Part shown: piece by piece, positions 49,367-60,609 of the stretch
Numbering within the stretch: the stretch's first letter is position 1
How the letters are laid out: the number at the start of each line of letters is the position of its first letter
Source of the DNA: Luidia sarsii
Lineage: Eukaryota > Echinodermata > Asteroidea > Paxillosida > Luidiidae
Length of the DNA stretch: 64,000 nt
Reading direction: 5' to 3'
NCBI GenBank assembly: GCA_949987565.1
Contig: OX465103.1
Span: 27,058,835 to 27,122,834 of the forward strand
Program-made: the position numbers and the translations under genes
Notes under the pieces: generated by a model
Told to the model about the DNA's origin: nothing
The model's input: the letters and a program-made list of their open reading frames with translations, nothing else
The model's database searches: none

Positions 49367-49752
49367 AGTGATACAAACTGCTTGCAAACTGCTTACTGAC
49401 TAAAATTACGAAAATGCAAATCTCAAAATTTAGTGGGCCTGACGTTTCGATCCTAACAGGACCTTTCTCAAAGGCAGAGAAAGGTCCTGCTAAAGTGGTA
49501 GTGCTAGGATCGAAACATCAGGCCCACTAAATTTTGAGATTTGAGACACTGATTTAACTAAATCATTAATTAAATTATTAAAGTGATATACAAAAATGTT
49601 GTAAACTGCTTACTGACTAAAATTACCAAAATGCAAATCTCAAAATTTAGTGGGCCTGATGTTTCGATCCTAGCTGACCTTTCTCAAAGGCCTTTGAGGA
49701 ATCTCCTGCTACTGACTGCTAGGATCAAAACATCAGGCCCACTGAATTTTCA
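49367..49752. mobile_element. two tandem family-A foldback elements
   Basis: Copies at 49367-49545 and about 49580-49752, each with TGACTAAAATTACCAAAATG-like arms and GTGGGCCTGACGTTTCGATC on the left. Another half element is at about 48720-48815. Confidence 0.8.
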
Positions 49753-49933
49753 GAATTAAATCATTAATTAACTAAAGAAAATGTGATTCCTGAGCAGACA
49801 CAAGAAAAACAAGAGGTCACACCCCATGGTCACACTAACAAAATTAATGCGAACCCAATTTAATTGTCACATCGACGTGTTTACATTGTCCTCACGATTT
49901 GGATGTCAGCCACCGACGGAGATAACGTTACGC

Positions 49934-50054
49934 TAGTCCGAGTAACTTGGACCCGACAAGTCAAGATTTTTGACATTTTGAGGGTCACCCGAACCTCAAA
50001 TTTTCAAAATTCGATAAAAAAGGGCGACTTGTCGGGTCCAAGTTACTCGGACTA
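49934..50054. mobile_element. E-family MITE with terminal inverted repeats and target duplication
   Basis: TAGTCCGAGTAACTTGGACC at the left and its reverse complement GGTCCAAGTTACTCGGACTA at the right, flanked on both sides by CGTTACGC (49926-49933 and 50055-50062). Related ends are at 59716-59822 and about 60180-60233. Confidence 0.85.
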
Positions 50055-50228
50055 CGTTACGCCTACCTCTCTTACTCACTGTCTCAGTCTCTGCAACGAG
50101 CCCCCAGCTCATGCAACTCATCCAAGGCTCAGCCGATGAGTCATCGGAAATCCCGGACCAACGGACCGGCGACGTGACGGCCCCGTCCGAAGGCGGAAAC
50201 GGAGCGGGACGACGGTGCGAAACTCACC

Positions 50229-50345
50229 TTCAAATTGACGCAGGATCGTCTGCTCTTCGTCATCACATCATCACAGTGCAGGTAGGGGCGGCCATCTTGC
50301 CAACAAGTACCGTCCTACCCACAATACCGTGCGGTTTAAATGGCA
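50229..50345 (-). promoter_or_regulatory. candidate promoter and first exon (YY1-like motif, strong donor)
   Basis: Read on the minus strand, GC-rich sequence contains GGCAAGATGGCCGCC, a typical YY1-type core-promoter motif. About 70 bases later comes a strong donor (TTTGAAG before GTGAGT). The ATG in the motif opens only a 10-codon frame. The exon could lead into the 48.4-48.7 kb exon or into MON2 exon 1; the choice is open. Confidence 0.35.
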
Positions 50346-50939
50346 GTTAAACTAGCCACCACCCCCCTAAAAAAACAGTATTTAGTATTACATTGTATTA
50401 ATTTTAATGACGAGTTTTTAACAACTTTTAACAGGAAATACACATCGATTTTTCTACCAATAGATAATTTTGTTTTTGTTTTTACAATTATTTGCGGCTT
50501 CTTTAGCATAGCGCCAACCCGTGTTTGTCGCTTGAGAGGGCGTGACATTATCATCGAGCTCTTGCGCTTTGCGTAACTCAACTCATTTCAGGTATCGAAC
50601 TATCATGGACTTATAGTTATCACCTAGGCCTATATTCTTTAATTCAGCGACCATGCAGCAGCAATCTCCAAAGAAAATATCCCGCAGATCAAAAGTACTT
50701 GTTTCCTTAATGGTTAAAATGATTAGTTCGCAAACGGCTTCCATCAATTTGCTTTGATTAATTAGGTGGCGACCAGCCTAATGTTCTAGATAATTATTAT
50801 CGTATGGCAGTGGACTATATAAATTATTGGCTATACCAAACTGCGAATTAGAATTAGAAAGCCCATTTTTGTATCGATCACTTCAACGTACTATCTGCCG
50901 AGAGCCATGTGGCAGCTGGTGATACTTTATCAGAATAAA

Positions 50940-51255
50940 TGAGATTTGAAGGTTTGCATGGTGAGAATAGCAGGATAATTAGGTTGACGGTGACACCATG
51001 TAAATTTTCTTTTGTGAGTAAGTGTGGTTCTGAAAAGAACCGGAGGAACTCGACGCCCGGTGAGCTAATTAATCCCCCACCAGGATCCCTCTCTACACTA
51101 CATAAGCCCCACTACCAGTTGGAATCCAGCAGTCAAGCTCCTGAAGACGAGCAGAGTATACTGTTCGAAACGTCGAGTTCCTCCGGTTCTTTTCAGAACC
51201 ACACTTACTCACAACAAAAGAATTTACATGGTGTCACCGCAAACCTAATTATTAT
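50940..51255. mobile_element. family-B foldback element
   Basis: GAAAAGAACCGGAGGAACTC and GAGTTCCTCCGGTTCTTTTC arms, with GATTTGAAGGTTTGCATGGT outside on the left and GGTGTCACCGCAAACCTAAT on the right. Another end is at about 62130-62300, and diverged copies lie at 38205-38310 and 43295-43450. Confidence 0.85.
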
Positions 51256-51267
51256 CCTGATATCAGG

Positions 51268-51845
51268 TGATATACAAAAATGTTGCAAACTGCTTACTGA
51301 CTAAAATTACCAAAATGTAAATCTTGAAATTTAGTGGGCCTGACGTTTCGATCCTATCAGGACCTTTCTCAAAGGCAGATATGACTGAATAAATAGACCA
51401 TAATTATCACGAATCAAGCGAGATAAACGGGATCGACTTGCAAACGCTCAATTCCCCATTGAAAAATCATTGCAAGGGCAATAGGCTTTCCAGCACTCAT
51501 GCTCCTTGTAGTTGTAGTGCCTGGCGTCAGTCTGGGTTGTAATAGTTTCAGCTAGGGTCCTGCAAAGTTTGTATGACACCCACGGCAGTACATGAGTTAC
51601 CAAACGTCGACACCATATCACATTATTATCTTTTATTTTAACAACTGTTGCAAACTGCTCACTCACTAAAAAATAATGATGTGCAGTATATACCCTATGA
51701 ATGTTAAAATTAAGTCAGAAGGTCTGGCGTTTCGATCCTAGCCGAGAACGTTTTTGCCTTTCAGAAGGTCCTTCTTTAAATAATTGCCTTTGAGAAATTA
51801 GGTCCTGCTAGGATCGAAACGTCAGGCCCTCTCATTTTTGAGAAT
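51268..51845. mobile_element. family-A elements (half copy and diverged full copy)
   Basis: A half copy at 51268-51380 (GATATACAAAAATGTTGCAA start) and a diverged palindrome at about 51640-51845 with CTAGGATCGAAACGTCAGGC. Confidence 0.75.
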
Positions 51846-53095
51846 ATCCCCTTTTATTGTTATTTGAGTATGCTGTGATGTGTCTATACGTGCATGTATC
51901 CCGGAAAGTGAAATAAATAAATTAATTATTAATTATAAAGCCGGTCAATGAATCCACTGAAATCCTAGATGGACAAAGGCAATCTTTGGAATCTTAAATT
52001 AATTAATCCTGGTTCTCTTACGGAAACCCATAATTACCACATGATAATTCTAACTTCTTTATAATTTCGCCGCACATCATAATGCTTCGTGCACCGGACA
52101 TAATTTCCCAGATCGACAAACCCCGTTTGTTTCAGATTTTTCTCAACGCACAATAATGATTATCCACGCCTGTCGAGAGAGCGCCCTCTACGTGGGAGCC
52201 GTAACCATTCCTCATTAATTAAGCGCTGATCAACAAACTAATTTGACAGTTTCAAAGCACAATGCCGTTGGCCCTCCGTCCCCCCTCCTCCCTCACATTT
52301 TGTGAAGATGCGTCGTCCGCGTGAATCCAGTATTACACGTGCACTGCAATGCCCAAGGTCCCCAGTCTCTCGATTCTCTCCACCGGCCCACAAAAAGAGA
52401 ATTATTATTGAGGCCCGGGCTCAGCTGTATCGGAGCGGGTTTAGTCAGGCGAAATAACACAATCACAGAAAGAGAAATGGTCGCCGTAGATCTCTCCGCG
52501 GTAGTATTCTCATTCTCCCTCCTCCATTGCATTACACGTGCACGTATTATGTTGGGGAGTGCTGCAAACAGCTGTTCTTCGCATGAAGCATACATTCATG
52601 GGCGCCATCCAGCTTTCGCGGTTTAGGACCCCCCGCAGAGGTTAACCGCAAGACATAGCCACCCCATTGGTCCATTCCCCCCAGCGGCAAAATACTACAG
52701 TGTGAAATACTACCCCCCCCCCCAACAAAAACGGTTGACGATTTGGTTTCGTATTCATACCGATGGAAAGATTATCATTAATTCTTTTACAATCGAAAAA
52801 ATATTCGCAAAGTGATCCCTATTTATCGCTCTATCGGTCACTAGAATATCAAAAGGCAGAGGGATTGACGTTTCTGGGTTTTTTATTGATACAAAAACTA
52901 AGGTTTTGCAAACTTATTTTTTTTTCAAAATAGCACCCGCATAAGGGCCTTATGTTTCAAAGCATGCAGGACAAACACAGATGTGGGTTTTCTTTGTGAT
53001 TTTGATGCTTGGAAATTGTCCCGAAATTCCCCGCCATTTTTCCTTCCCCTTTATGTTCGAAAGCATCGTTTAGTTTAGTCAACTTTATCATGTTA

Positions 53096-53201
53096 TAAAG
53101 TGATATACAAAAATGTTGCAAACTGCTTACTGACTTAAATTACCAAAATGCAAATCTCACAATTTAGTGGGCCTGACGTTTCGATCCTAGCAGGACCTTC
53201 T
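53096..53201. mobile_element. family-A half element
   Basis: From GTGATATACAAAAATGTTGC to GATCCTAGCAGGACC; the second arm is missing. A similar half copy is at 58253-58350. Confidence 0.8.
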
Positions 53202-55079
53202 ATTGCTATTAAACCATTTTAATTAAAAAAAAATTAATGGTTTTCCGATCACTTTATTCACCAATAAATACGCAAACAATATATCAATTATTTTGATATG
53301 TATCTATTTCCCACAGGCCTTACAAAGGTACAGATTATATACTGGATACTAAGTCATCCGTGGTCCCCGGAGATAATTATACGGCTGTTAATTGACTGGC
53401 GCCCCCATTCTTACAGAGACTTCATGTGTAGTTGATTATTTTTGGAGGGTCACCATCTAAGGGCGTGAGAGGTGCGATGTACGAGCGCTGATGGTTGGCA
53501 AAATAAGAGGTCTCCGGTTCAAGTCGCGGTTCAGTCAAAGTTTTCTTTCCATTATTGTTTTCAAGTTTGTTTAAAAGGTCACAGTCATGTTTGTTTCTTT
53601 TTTATGTTTGACTTAATGCAGTCATGTTATAGAGAGGGAGATGAAAACTTGTTTCTGTGACAGTGAGTGTGCGGGAGGGGATGGGTGGGGGGGGGGGGGG
53701 TGGAGGGGGGAGGGGCGGTTGTAAAACCTTCACCATACAGGAGTAGCAAAACCAGACAGGTATGATCTTCCAAACAGTTTATTCTCATCCAAATCAGGTA
53801 AATCTAAACAGTTTATGAATATAAGGGGGCTTACAACAAATCAAATGTAATCACAAAGTGAAAGGTCAAGTTAATAAAACCGAGGGCTTTTTCAAACTAA
53901 TTTGATAGGAAAACTCATTTTGATGCAAGTTTGATCCGCTTCGGTAAGCTATGTGATTCCGGCATTAGAATGAGGCATTTTAGGAGTCTTCGAGCTGAAT
54001 GGATCACTCAAAGCAATCAGTTAACAGAAAAACCAATCTATTATTAACATTATGATGGTGTTGTGTTTTAGTACATTGATATAAAGTATAAGTGTAGAAT
54101 GTAACACTTTGCAAATCAAACAAAACTGTGGCAATTCTTATATCATGGCAAAGTTGACGTGTATCGATGCGACTTCAGTAAACGAATTAATATTTCAGGA
54201 CCATTTTGTCTCATTTTAAAAAGAATAACAGCTGAAAGTTGTGTGCACTTTTATAGTGCCATATTGTTTTGGTCGCCAAAAACACTTCTACGCGAAGACA
54301 CTCATTAAAATACTATGAATAGCCTTACAGTTCTAAGAGAATATAATATCATATTCTAGAATAAAACTTTTTCCCTGAATCGAAAGATTAAGTTATACAG
54401 CACGAAATGACAGTTATAAACAGTTATAGTTAAAACAAAGCAAACGTCAAACTTAAAAATCAGAACACATCAGATAAAAAGGAAACCTAACAACATCCCA
54501 GTGTGATATGCAAACGAGTACTTGCAGTAATGAAATGTTATGAATAATCATCCAGTATATGACATACTCCCCAAAGGCATATAATTATTAGCATCCATTG
54601 TCACGAATCTTTTTAATCAATGTAACAGCTACATGCCCTTCATAACATGGCGTATTATTCTATGGGCCAAGGTCAGAGCCACAACCCGTTACTATTTTTG
54701 GAAGGATGCAGACTCAATTGGGTGCGTCCGAAAAAAAAACCCACTGGGGGCCGTATTAATGTACGGGCAGGTAAGGTTCACAAAAAGGCACTGACCGAAT
54801 GGTGTGCATGATGCTGACACTGGGAAACGTGTTCAGCAGATGATAGTATTATTGGCACACTTCAAGTCATGCACCCATAGACGTGTTATCATGATTGTAG
54901 GCCTATACGTACTACTGGGTGATAATTCTCCATGTTGACATTTTTCCTCCACGCTTTCCAGGTTAGCAGTAAAGAGGAACCAAAAATGATAAATTGATAA
55001 ACGTGTGGGTGCGTTCGATAAAGGAAAACTTCAATGACCTTATCAGGGTCAGCCCTGGGTCGTTCTGGCATCATACCCC

Positions 55080-56060
55080 CCCCCCCCTACCTAGCGTGAA
55101 TGCTGTTACATCGGGTCGATCTGCCCCGGATGGAAGGTGACCCAATGGCATATCAAACAGCTTGGCAAATACATATTTTGGTTCACACATCAAACCGATT
55201 TTCCCCAATACACTGTACGCCACTTCACCATTCGGGTCTGGACAAAACTCGTCTGCACTAAACACTTTAACAGATGCAAATATTACTTGAATAGTCCAGA
55301 TGTCCGGGGGGTAAATCCTCGACAACAGCACACACACACAGAACACCGTCAGCTTCGGCCTTGGAGCTAGCTGGCAAGATGGCTGCTTTGCATGCACTGA
55401 GCTGAGGGACAATGCACAAGTTCACTGTTGGTGGGTAGATCGCTCTATAATGGGTCGATTCAGCTCTGCATTCATGGAGAACTGCCCGGCGGATGTCAAC
55501 TCGATCCTCGGTGATCAAGGCGTCATCCCTTCGAGCCGTGATGGTGGGACTAAGGGGGTAGGTGACGATATCTCCAGTGAGTTGATGAAACAAAGCTCGG
55601 AGCGATCGAGTCGGTGCACATCAGGTGGACGAGGCTCTCCGGTCGTTGCTGGAGTGTCACAGCCATGGCCGTGGATGAGTCCCGTTACTCTGTCTGGATG
55701 GCCTTCGTTCGTTTCCCGCGCTCGATAGTTTTTTATTTTTTACCAGGGCAGCCATGGTCGGTATTGACCTGAGCCGCCTACCGTTCAGTCCGTTGGCAAC
55801 AATATGGAAGCGTTGAATAATGTTTACGATGCGAGAAGTCGGGGTCCAACTTACTTGCGGTGAATATACCAAAGTCGGAGTCAGTTCAATGGTGACGGGG
55901 GCCAAGAGTGGGGGATGGGAGTCTTGATGATCGATATAGGGCAGATTATCGCACACACAAAGAACTCGGCCGCCCCAACGAACAGGGATGTCGTCAGTCC
56001 AGCTCGTGAAGGAAGTGTGCAAAGAGGTAGAAGTAGATTTCTGTGGCTGTATCACTTCAC
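55080..56060. promoter_or_regulatory. CpG-rich island with YY1-like motif; no recognised gene
   Basis: This block is richer in CpG than its surroundings. It contains the plus-strand motif GGCAAGATGGCTGC at about 55374, again YY1-like. Two minus-strand frames of about 108 and 113 codons overlap here with ordinary amino acid composition (for example ADEFCPDPNGEVAYSVLGKI), but neither begins with a convincing start nor resembles a family I know. A promoter or a 5' exon of an unseen gene is likely. Confidence 0.3.
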
Positions 56061-56109
56061 ACCAAAAAAAAAAAATTATTTACATACGCGACTGAGGGCT
56101 GTACGCGGC

Positions 56110-56135
56110 TCCTCCGGTCGATCGATCCGGAGTTG
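56110..56135 (-). repeat. hairpin after the Lys/Ala-rich protein gene
   Basis: CTCCGG and CCGGAG arms flank a 9-base ATCGATCGA loop, about 30 bases past the stop codon. It is in the right place for a 3'-end stem-loop but does not match the histone consensus, so its role is unknown. Confidence 0.3.
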
Positions 56136-56157
56136 GGCCATGGATCGGAAGGTGCTC

Positions 56158-56355
56158 CTACTTTCTCTTCTTGGACGCCGCCGCCTTGGGCTTCTTGGCC
56201 ACCGCCGCTTTGGCCGCCTTCTGCTTGGCAGCGCTGGGCTTCTTGGCCGGGGCCTTGGCCTTCTTCACCCCGCCGCCTTTGGTCGCCTTCTTGGCCGGCG
56301 CAGCCGCCTTCTTGGCGGCCTTCTTTGCCGGCTTACTGCTCGCCTTGCGTGGCAT
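56158..56355 (-). CDS. small Lys/Ala-rich H1-tail-like or protamine-like nuclear protein
   Basis: A 65-residue intronless frame starting MPRKASSKPAKKAAKKAAAP and ending KAAASKKRK. It has 23 Lys, 2 Arg and about as many Ala, some Pro, no acidic and no aromatic residue, and no globular domain. This is the composition of a linker-histone C-terminal tail, and it would bind and compact DNA. The phi-0 protein of sea cucumber sperm is of this kind (small, Lys/Ala-rich, H1-tail-like); I propose it as the nearest relative from memory of the family, not from alignment. ATG at 56355 sits in the context CAACCATGC, about 265 bases downstream of a TATA box. No histone-type 3' stem-loop (GGCTCTTTTCAGAGCC) follows, so the mRNA is probably polyadenylated. 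The frame remains open upstream, but without an ATG. Confidence 0.75.
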   Translation of the reverse strand: MPRKASSKPAKKAAKKAAAPAKKATKGGGVKKAKAPAKKPSAAKQKAAKAAVAKKPKAAASKKRK

Positions 56356-56619
56356 GGTTGACGACGGGTGTTTGCTGGCTTCGATCACGTACACCACGGA
56401 GAACGACCGAGAGAGTTGATCGAGAGAGAGACGGACAGACAGACTGCAGATCACGGCAGGAAATCTCCTATACTCCGATTCAGTCCGTTTGCCTCGGCGC
56501 GTAAATTCAAACTGCCACAGTTTGTTGTGACCCGCCACAATTATTATAATGAGGCTGCGCTGTGTGCGGCATATACACAGGCTGCGCTGGGGGGACGCGC
56601 TCACCAAACCAAAGGACGC

Positions 56620-56626
56620 TATATAG
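56620..56626 (-). promoter_or_regulatory. TATA box upstream of the Lys/Ala-rich protein gene
   Basis: TATATAG on the minus strand, about 265 bases upstream of the ATG at 56355. A short upstream frame starts in the presumed leader (ATG at about 56570). A pyrimidine stretch lies at about 56400-56425. Confidence 0.4.
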
Positions 56627-57329
56627 TATTATGATGCGGGATATTTTCGAGGTCACGCTATTGTTGACACGTTCACAGTGGGAAAACAGAAAAATTCTTT
56701 TGTCCGTTGAAAAAAAATACATAGAATCATTATGCCAGTAACTGACGCAGTGGTCTCTCACCCCCCCCCCCGGAGACTCGTAGTGTGGAGACCGAACCTA
56801 AATATTGATTCGCTGATCATGCATGGGGAGGCGGAAACCATATCGCTTGCAATTGGGGGAGGCGTGTTTTGACAGTTTTGGCAGCACGCGGGGGATATAA
56901 TTATCAACCGTAGCGGGAACTGCACCGTTAAATTTGCATACAGACATTTTAGCCTCGGAAAAAAGAAAGAAAAGATCATAGATACAAACAAGGCCTGGGT
57001 GATTAGCATTTACACCATAGGCCTAAGTGTTTTTTTTGGTCCATTTCACCGCCTTGGCAACCATACATGTAGGCCTAGTAATTTCTTCGACTCGGCCGGG
57101 CCTGACGTTTCGAAACTTGCAGGATCTTTCTCGGAAGTAAAATGACATCAGGGAAAGAAACTGACTCAGGAAGGAATTGGATGATTCACATGCACACGCT
57201 CCTCATTCACCACTCTGCCCTTGGCATTCTGACGACGAGAATTTGGGTCAGTATGCAAGAATCAAAACCATGTATAACTTAAAAGCAGAATTTGTTATTT
57301 CTTCAAAGGCCCTATACAACATTGGTAAA

Positions 57330-57620
57330 AGTCAACAGATTACCACTATTAAACATTCCAAAAAGAGAAATCCTGCGAAGGTTTTAGCTCAAATGGTAAC
57401 CTGAGAAAGTAAAAGAGAAGAAGAAAAAAAACCCGTCACGGTTTTCGCACCGTTATGTAGTGTAAAGAAATAGTTTATGACTCGCAAGTCATTTATAAAC
57501 TATTTTTTCGATGTTTGAGTGAAGATTTCTCGAGAAATACAGCATCCCAGACCGTAAGATTTCAACATGAGGATTCTATCATGATCGTCTACAAACTGTG
57601 TAAATTAGAAGAAAAACTGT
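57330..57620. repeat. dispersed element, inverted copy at 62320-62530
   Basis: Shares ATACAGCATCCCAGACCGTA, AATCCTGCGAAGG and AGCTCAAATGGTAACCTGAG with the reverse complement of 62320-62530, about 5 kb away. Confidence 0.75.
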
Positions 57621-58849
57621 GGACATCGACGTTTTCCTATCTTTCCAATGTTGTATTGGCCTTTAATCTCTGTTAAGACCTTAAAAGGTAACCATTAGCC
57701 AACGTGAGACACATTAGTAAGACGTACAGTAATTTAAGACTTAATTCTTATACTCCATGGTAATACAGACAAGGGCCTACAGGTAATATTGACCAAAAAT
57801 ATATAATCTTTAAAAAAAAAAATGTAGGGAACCCGGTACTAGGCTAGAGTCTATTTCGATTCTTGCAGGACCTTTCCCAGTTATAATAGGCTTAAAGGTT
57901 CTTTTTGGAAGAACAAAAAATGGATAAAACAGTCCTGCCGTGCCTGGTGGAAATAAAAAGTCTTGGATTGCCTTCGGGTTGGCCTTCACATGAGTATAAT
58001 AAACATATAACGTCCCTGTCATATCAATCCTAGTATACATAGCCCTAACATTTCTCCAAAAGGTAAAGTTAGTATAAATTATTACGGTCATTCTAGTCAG
58101 TATCATAATTATAGTAGCAATTGCCGCATTTGCGCATTATATATTTTTTACTTATATTTCTCACTCGGTTCGACGGAGTTCAAAGGAAATTAGAGGAAAA
58201 CCTGTATAGCCTCTAATGGTGTAGACCTAAGCCAAATTTTAACACAATAACGAAAGTGATATACAAAAATATTGCAAACTGCTTACTGACTAAAATTACC
58301 AAAATGTAAATCTTAAAATTTAGTGGGCCTGACGTTTCGATCCTAGCAATAACGAAACTGTAAGTGTAAGTGTAACTCCAATCAAATGACGCACGAGTCA
58401 CTTTGGATAGGAAAACTTTCGGATTCATTTGGTGAGATTTTGGTATTTGATGAACAATACACTGTTCTTTGCTTTACGGTTTTTGTTTGGTGTATTATAT
58501 ATAATCCACCCACTGGTCTACCGATCGAATCAACCATTAAACTCAAGCCCCAAACGATTTTAGCCATAAGTCCTATTTGAAGAAAAAAACCCCAAATTAT
58601 ATCAGCCGACCTGGTTCAGATTTCGGTTGATAGGAAGGATGAAAGAGTGAATCGAAATGATGCGCGCGTGTGACTCATTTCCCCATTGTTTGATTAAAGG
58701 AGAATGCAACCCAAGAAATAAAGTTTGGCTACGTACGTACGGGAGCGCAAATTCGACCTACAATTCCATGAATGTTCTCTCTTTTTTATGAAAATCGTAC
58801 GTGAGCGACTCATAGGTAATTGTAGTTTGTTTTTAACACCCAATCAGAT

Positions 58850-59020
58850 AAGTGATATACAAAGATATCGCAAACTGCTTACTGACTAAAATTACCCAAA
58901 TGCAAATCTTAAAATTTAGTGGGCCTGACGTTTCGATCCTAGCAGGACCTTTCCCAAAGGCAGAGAGAAAGGTCCTTTGAGAAAGGTCCTACTAGGATCG
59001 AAACGTCAGGCCCACTAAAT
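58850..59020. mobile_element. family-A foldback element
   Basis: A near-perfect palindrome: GGGCCTGACGTTTCGATCCT on the left, AGGATCGAAACGTCAGGCCC on the right, about 100 bases apart end to end. Confidence 0.85.
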
Positions 59021-59715
59021 TCCAATCAGATAAGCTAACTTAATTTCTGAGGACGGACTTGCGCCTGAAATTCAAATTCCGCGACGCGGGTTTCCAATGT
59101 AATTGAGGGCCGTGTGGGACGTCCCCAAACAGTGGGAAAAGAAACAAACACTGGCTAGTCTTAATTCCCTTCGCCCTCCCTGACGCTAGTCATTAACGCA
59201 TTCTGGCTACATGTACGGTATATTATGGGAACCGACTGCAGCCGTTGGCTAGCAGCTTTCGTAGACTTATGTGTACATTTAAGCTGTAGCCAATAAATTC
59301 AGACAGTGTCTTCTTCTTCTTCGTCTTCTTGGTTACTGCCCAACGCCTCGTTGGCAAGTATTTCAGCCTGCGGGAAGACTATCAAAATACAGTATGACAC
59401 CCATGCTATTGGAGAGTTATCATGCCTGTTTCCACGTGTTAGGGTCAAGGTACCATGCCGATAAACTATGCGTGAATTTGGGAAGGGAAGAGAAAGACGG
59501 CAAAAATACCTTTACACACAAAATTACGGCTACGACAGGCAAGCCGCGCGAATTAAAATTTAAATGATATTTTGTGTTCTTGCATCATAAAAAGAGAGAT
59601 ATGAGCCGCCCACAAATTCCCGGATCGGGTTAGGACACCGGTCACCGTCGCACAAAACCTGACAATAAAGGCTGTGATCTGTCACCGGCATCCGAAAAAA
59701 AAGGTTTGCTACCCC

Positions 59716-59822
59716 TGGTCCGAGTAACTTGGACCTTACTCGCACTTTTTTGTAATTGGCGGGCAATCGCCCTACCTCCTCCAATTTAGAAGGCGATTTT
59801 ATGGTCCAAGTTACTCAGACTA
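59716..59822. mobile_element. E-family MITE, second copy
   Basis: GGTCCGAGTAACTTGGACC and GGTCCAAGTTACTCAGACTA form the ends, 107 bases apart. No clear target duplication. Confidence 0.75.
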
Positions 59823-60452
59823 GGCGATGTACTGCTTACCACTGGTTCCACGCCAGTGACGTTTTTACATAACAAAGTACAAGATTTTTAATTGCCCAAA
59901 CAAATAATGATATTATTCTTATTATTATCATTAATATTTATTTGCAATTGTAATGATTTTTTTTTCACAATACTAAGTAATACTATTACTAGGCAATAGC
60001 AAAACCAAAGCATCCTCATGTTCTTACAGTGCTCTTTTAGTAAGTCTTTAGTCTTACTCTTCTTACTGTCTTAGGTCTTACTTTAAGTAATATTTGCTTT
60101 TGTCAAAATAATGTTCATTAGTAGTAAAATAATGCTTAGTAATTATACTAGTGGGGTTGGGTGACTAATCTGAACCCTCCAAAATTTGAAAAAAAGGTGA
60201 CTTGCCGGGCCGGTCCAAGTTACTCGGACTAGGACTCAGTAGGAGGATGGGATAATCTTCCCTCTCAAAACAAGTCCGATGCAGTCTTGGCTCTAGAATT
60301 AAATAAAATTTTGAACTTTGAACTTGCAACCATTGGAGAATCTAGCCCAGTGAGATCAGAGATTGCGTAGAGTCAGATTTGTGTGTGTCAGTGTGCGACA
60401 AAATCAGTGATTCGAATCTGCTTTTCCTGTTTTTAGTTGTCTGTTTTTCGGC

Positions 60453-60609
60453 ATGTTAGATCGTTGGCGTGGCAAGGCATCCGTGGTTACCATGGTGATG
60501 CCGGGTCTGATGAGCACCAAATCCTGCAACCGGGTTCTCCTGTTGGCTGTGGTAGTTCTCTTTGGCCTCAATATGTGGCTGGTTCGGACACTGCTGAGCC
60601 TAACCTCAG
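60453..60609 (+). CDS. MGAT4: MGAT4-family GlcNAc-transferase, first coding exon (signal anchor)
   Basis: ATG at 60453 opens 52 codons; the sequence RVLLLAVVVLFGLNMWLVRT (residues 27-46) is a type II signal anchor after a short basic cytosolic tail, as in Golgi glycosyltransferases. Donor GTAATT at 60610 carries one base over. An acceptor-like CTGTTTTTAG just upstream (ending 60436) suggests that a noncoding exon precedes. Alternative starts at Met14, Met16 or Met20 would keep the anchor. The assignment to MGAT4 depends on the exon at 63772. Confidence 0.65.

Larger units (their letters stand above)
50350..55070. other. gene-poor AT-rich region with foldback elements
   Basis: I see no supportable coding gene. 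The region holds a family-B foldback (50940-51255), family-A copies (51268-51380, 51640-51845, 53096-53201), a SINE fragment (53478-53545), a G-rich block (53685-53720) and a GC-richer block at about 52290-52640. AATAAA on the minus strand at 53778-53783 could end a minus-strand transcript, but I cannot attach exons to it. Confidence 0.4.
56640..60420. other. intergenic region with dispersed elements
   Basis: I see no gene. It contains family-A copies (57085-57135, 58253-58350, 58850-59020), an element at 57330-57620 shared in inverse orientation with 62320-62530, and two ends of the E element family (59716-59822, about 60180-60233). The rest is AT-rich unique sequence. A 5'UTR exon of the MGAT4-like gene should lie here but I cannot place it. 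Confidence 0.4.

Noticed and set aside
51448..51666. A 72-codon minus frame with Cys/Tyr-rich end (KEHECWKAYCPCNDFSMGN)
   Set aside because: No splice or start support and no family I recognise; it overlaps family-A repeat sequence on one side.
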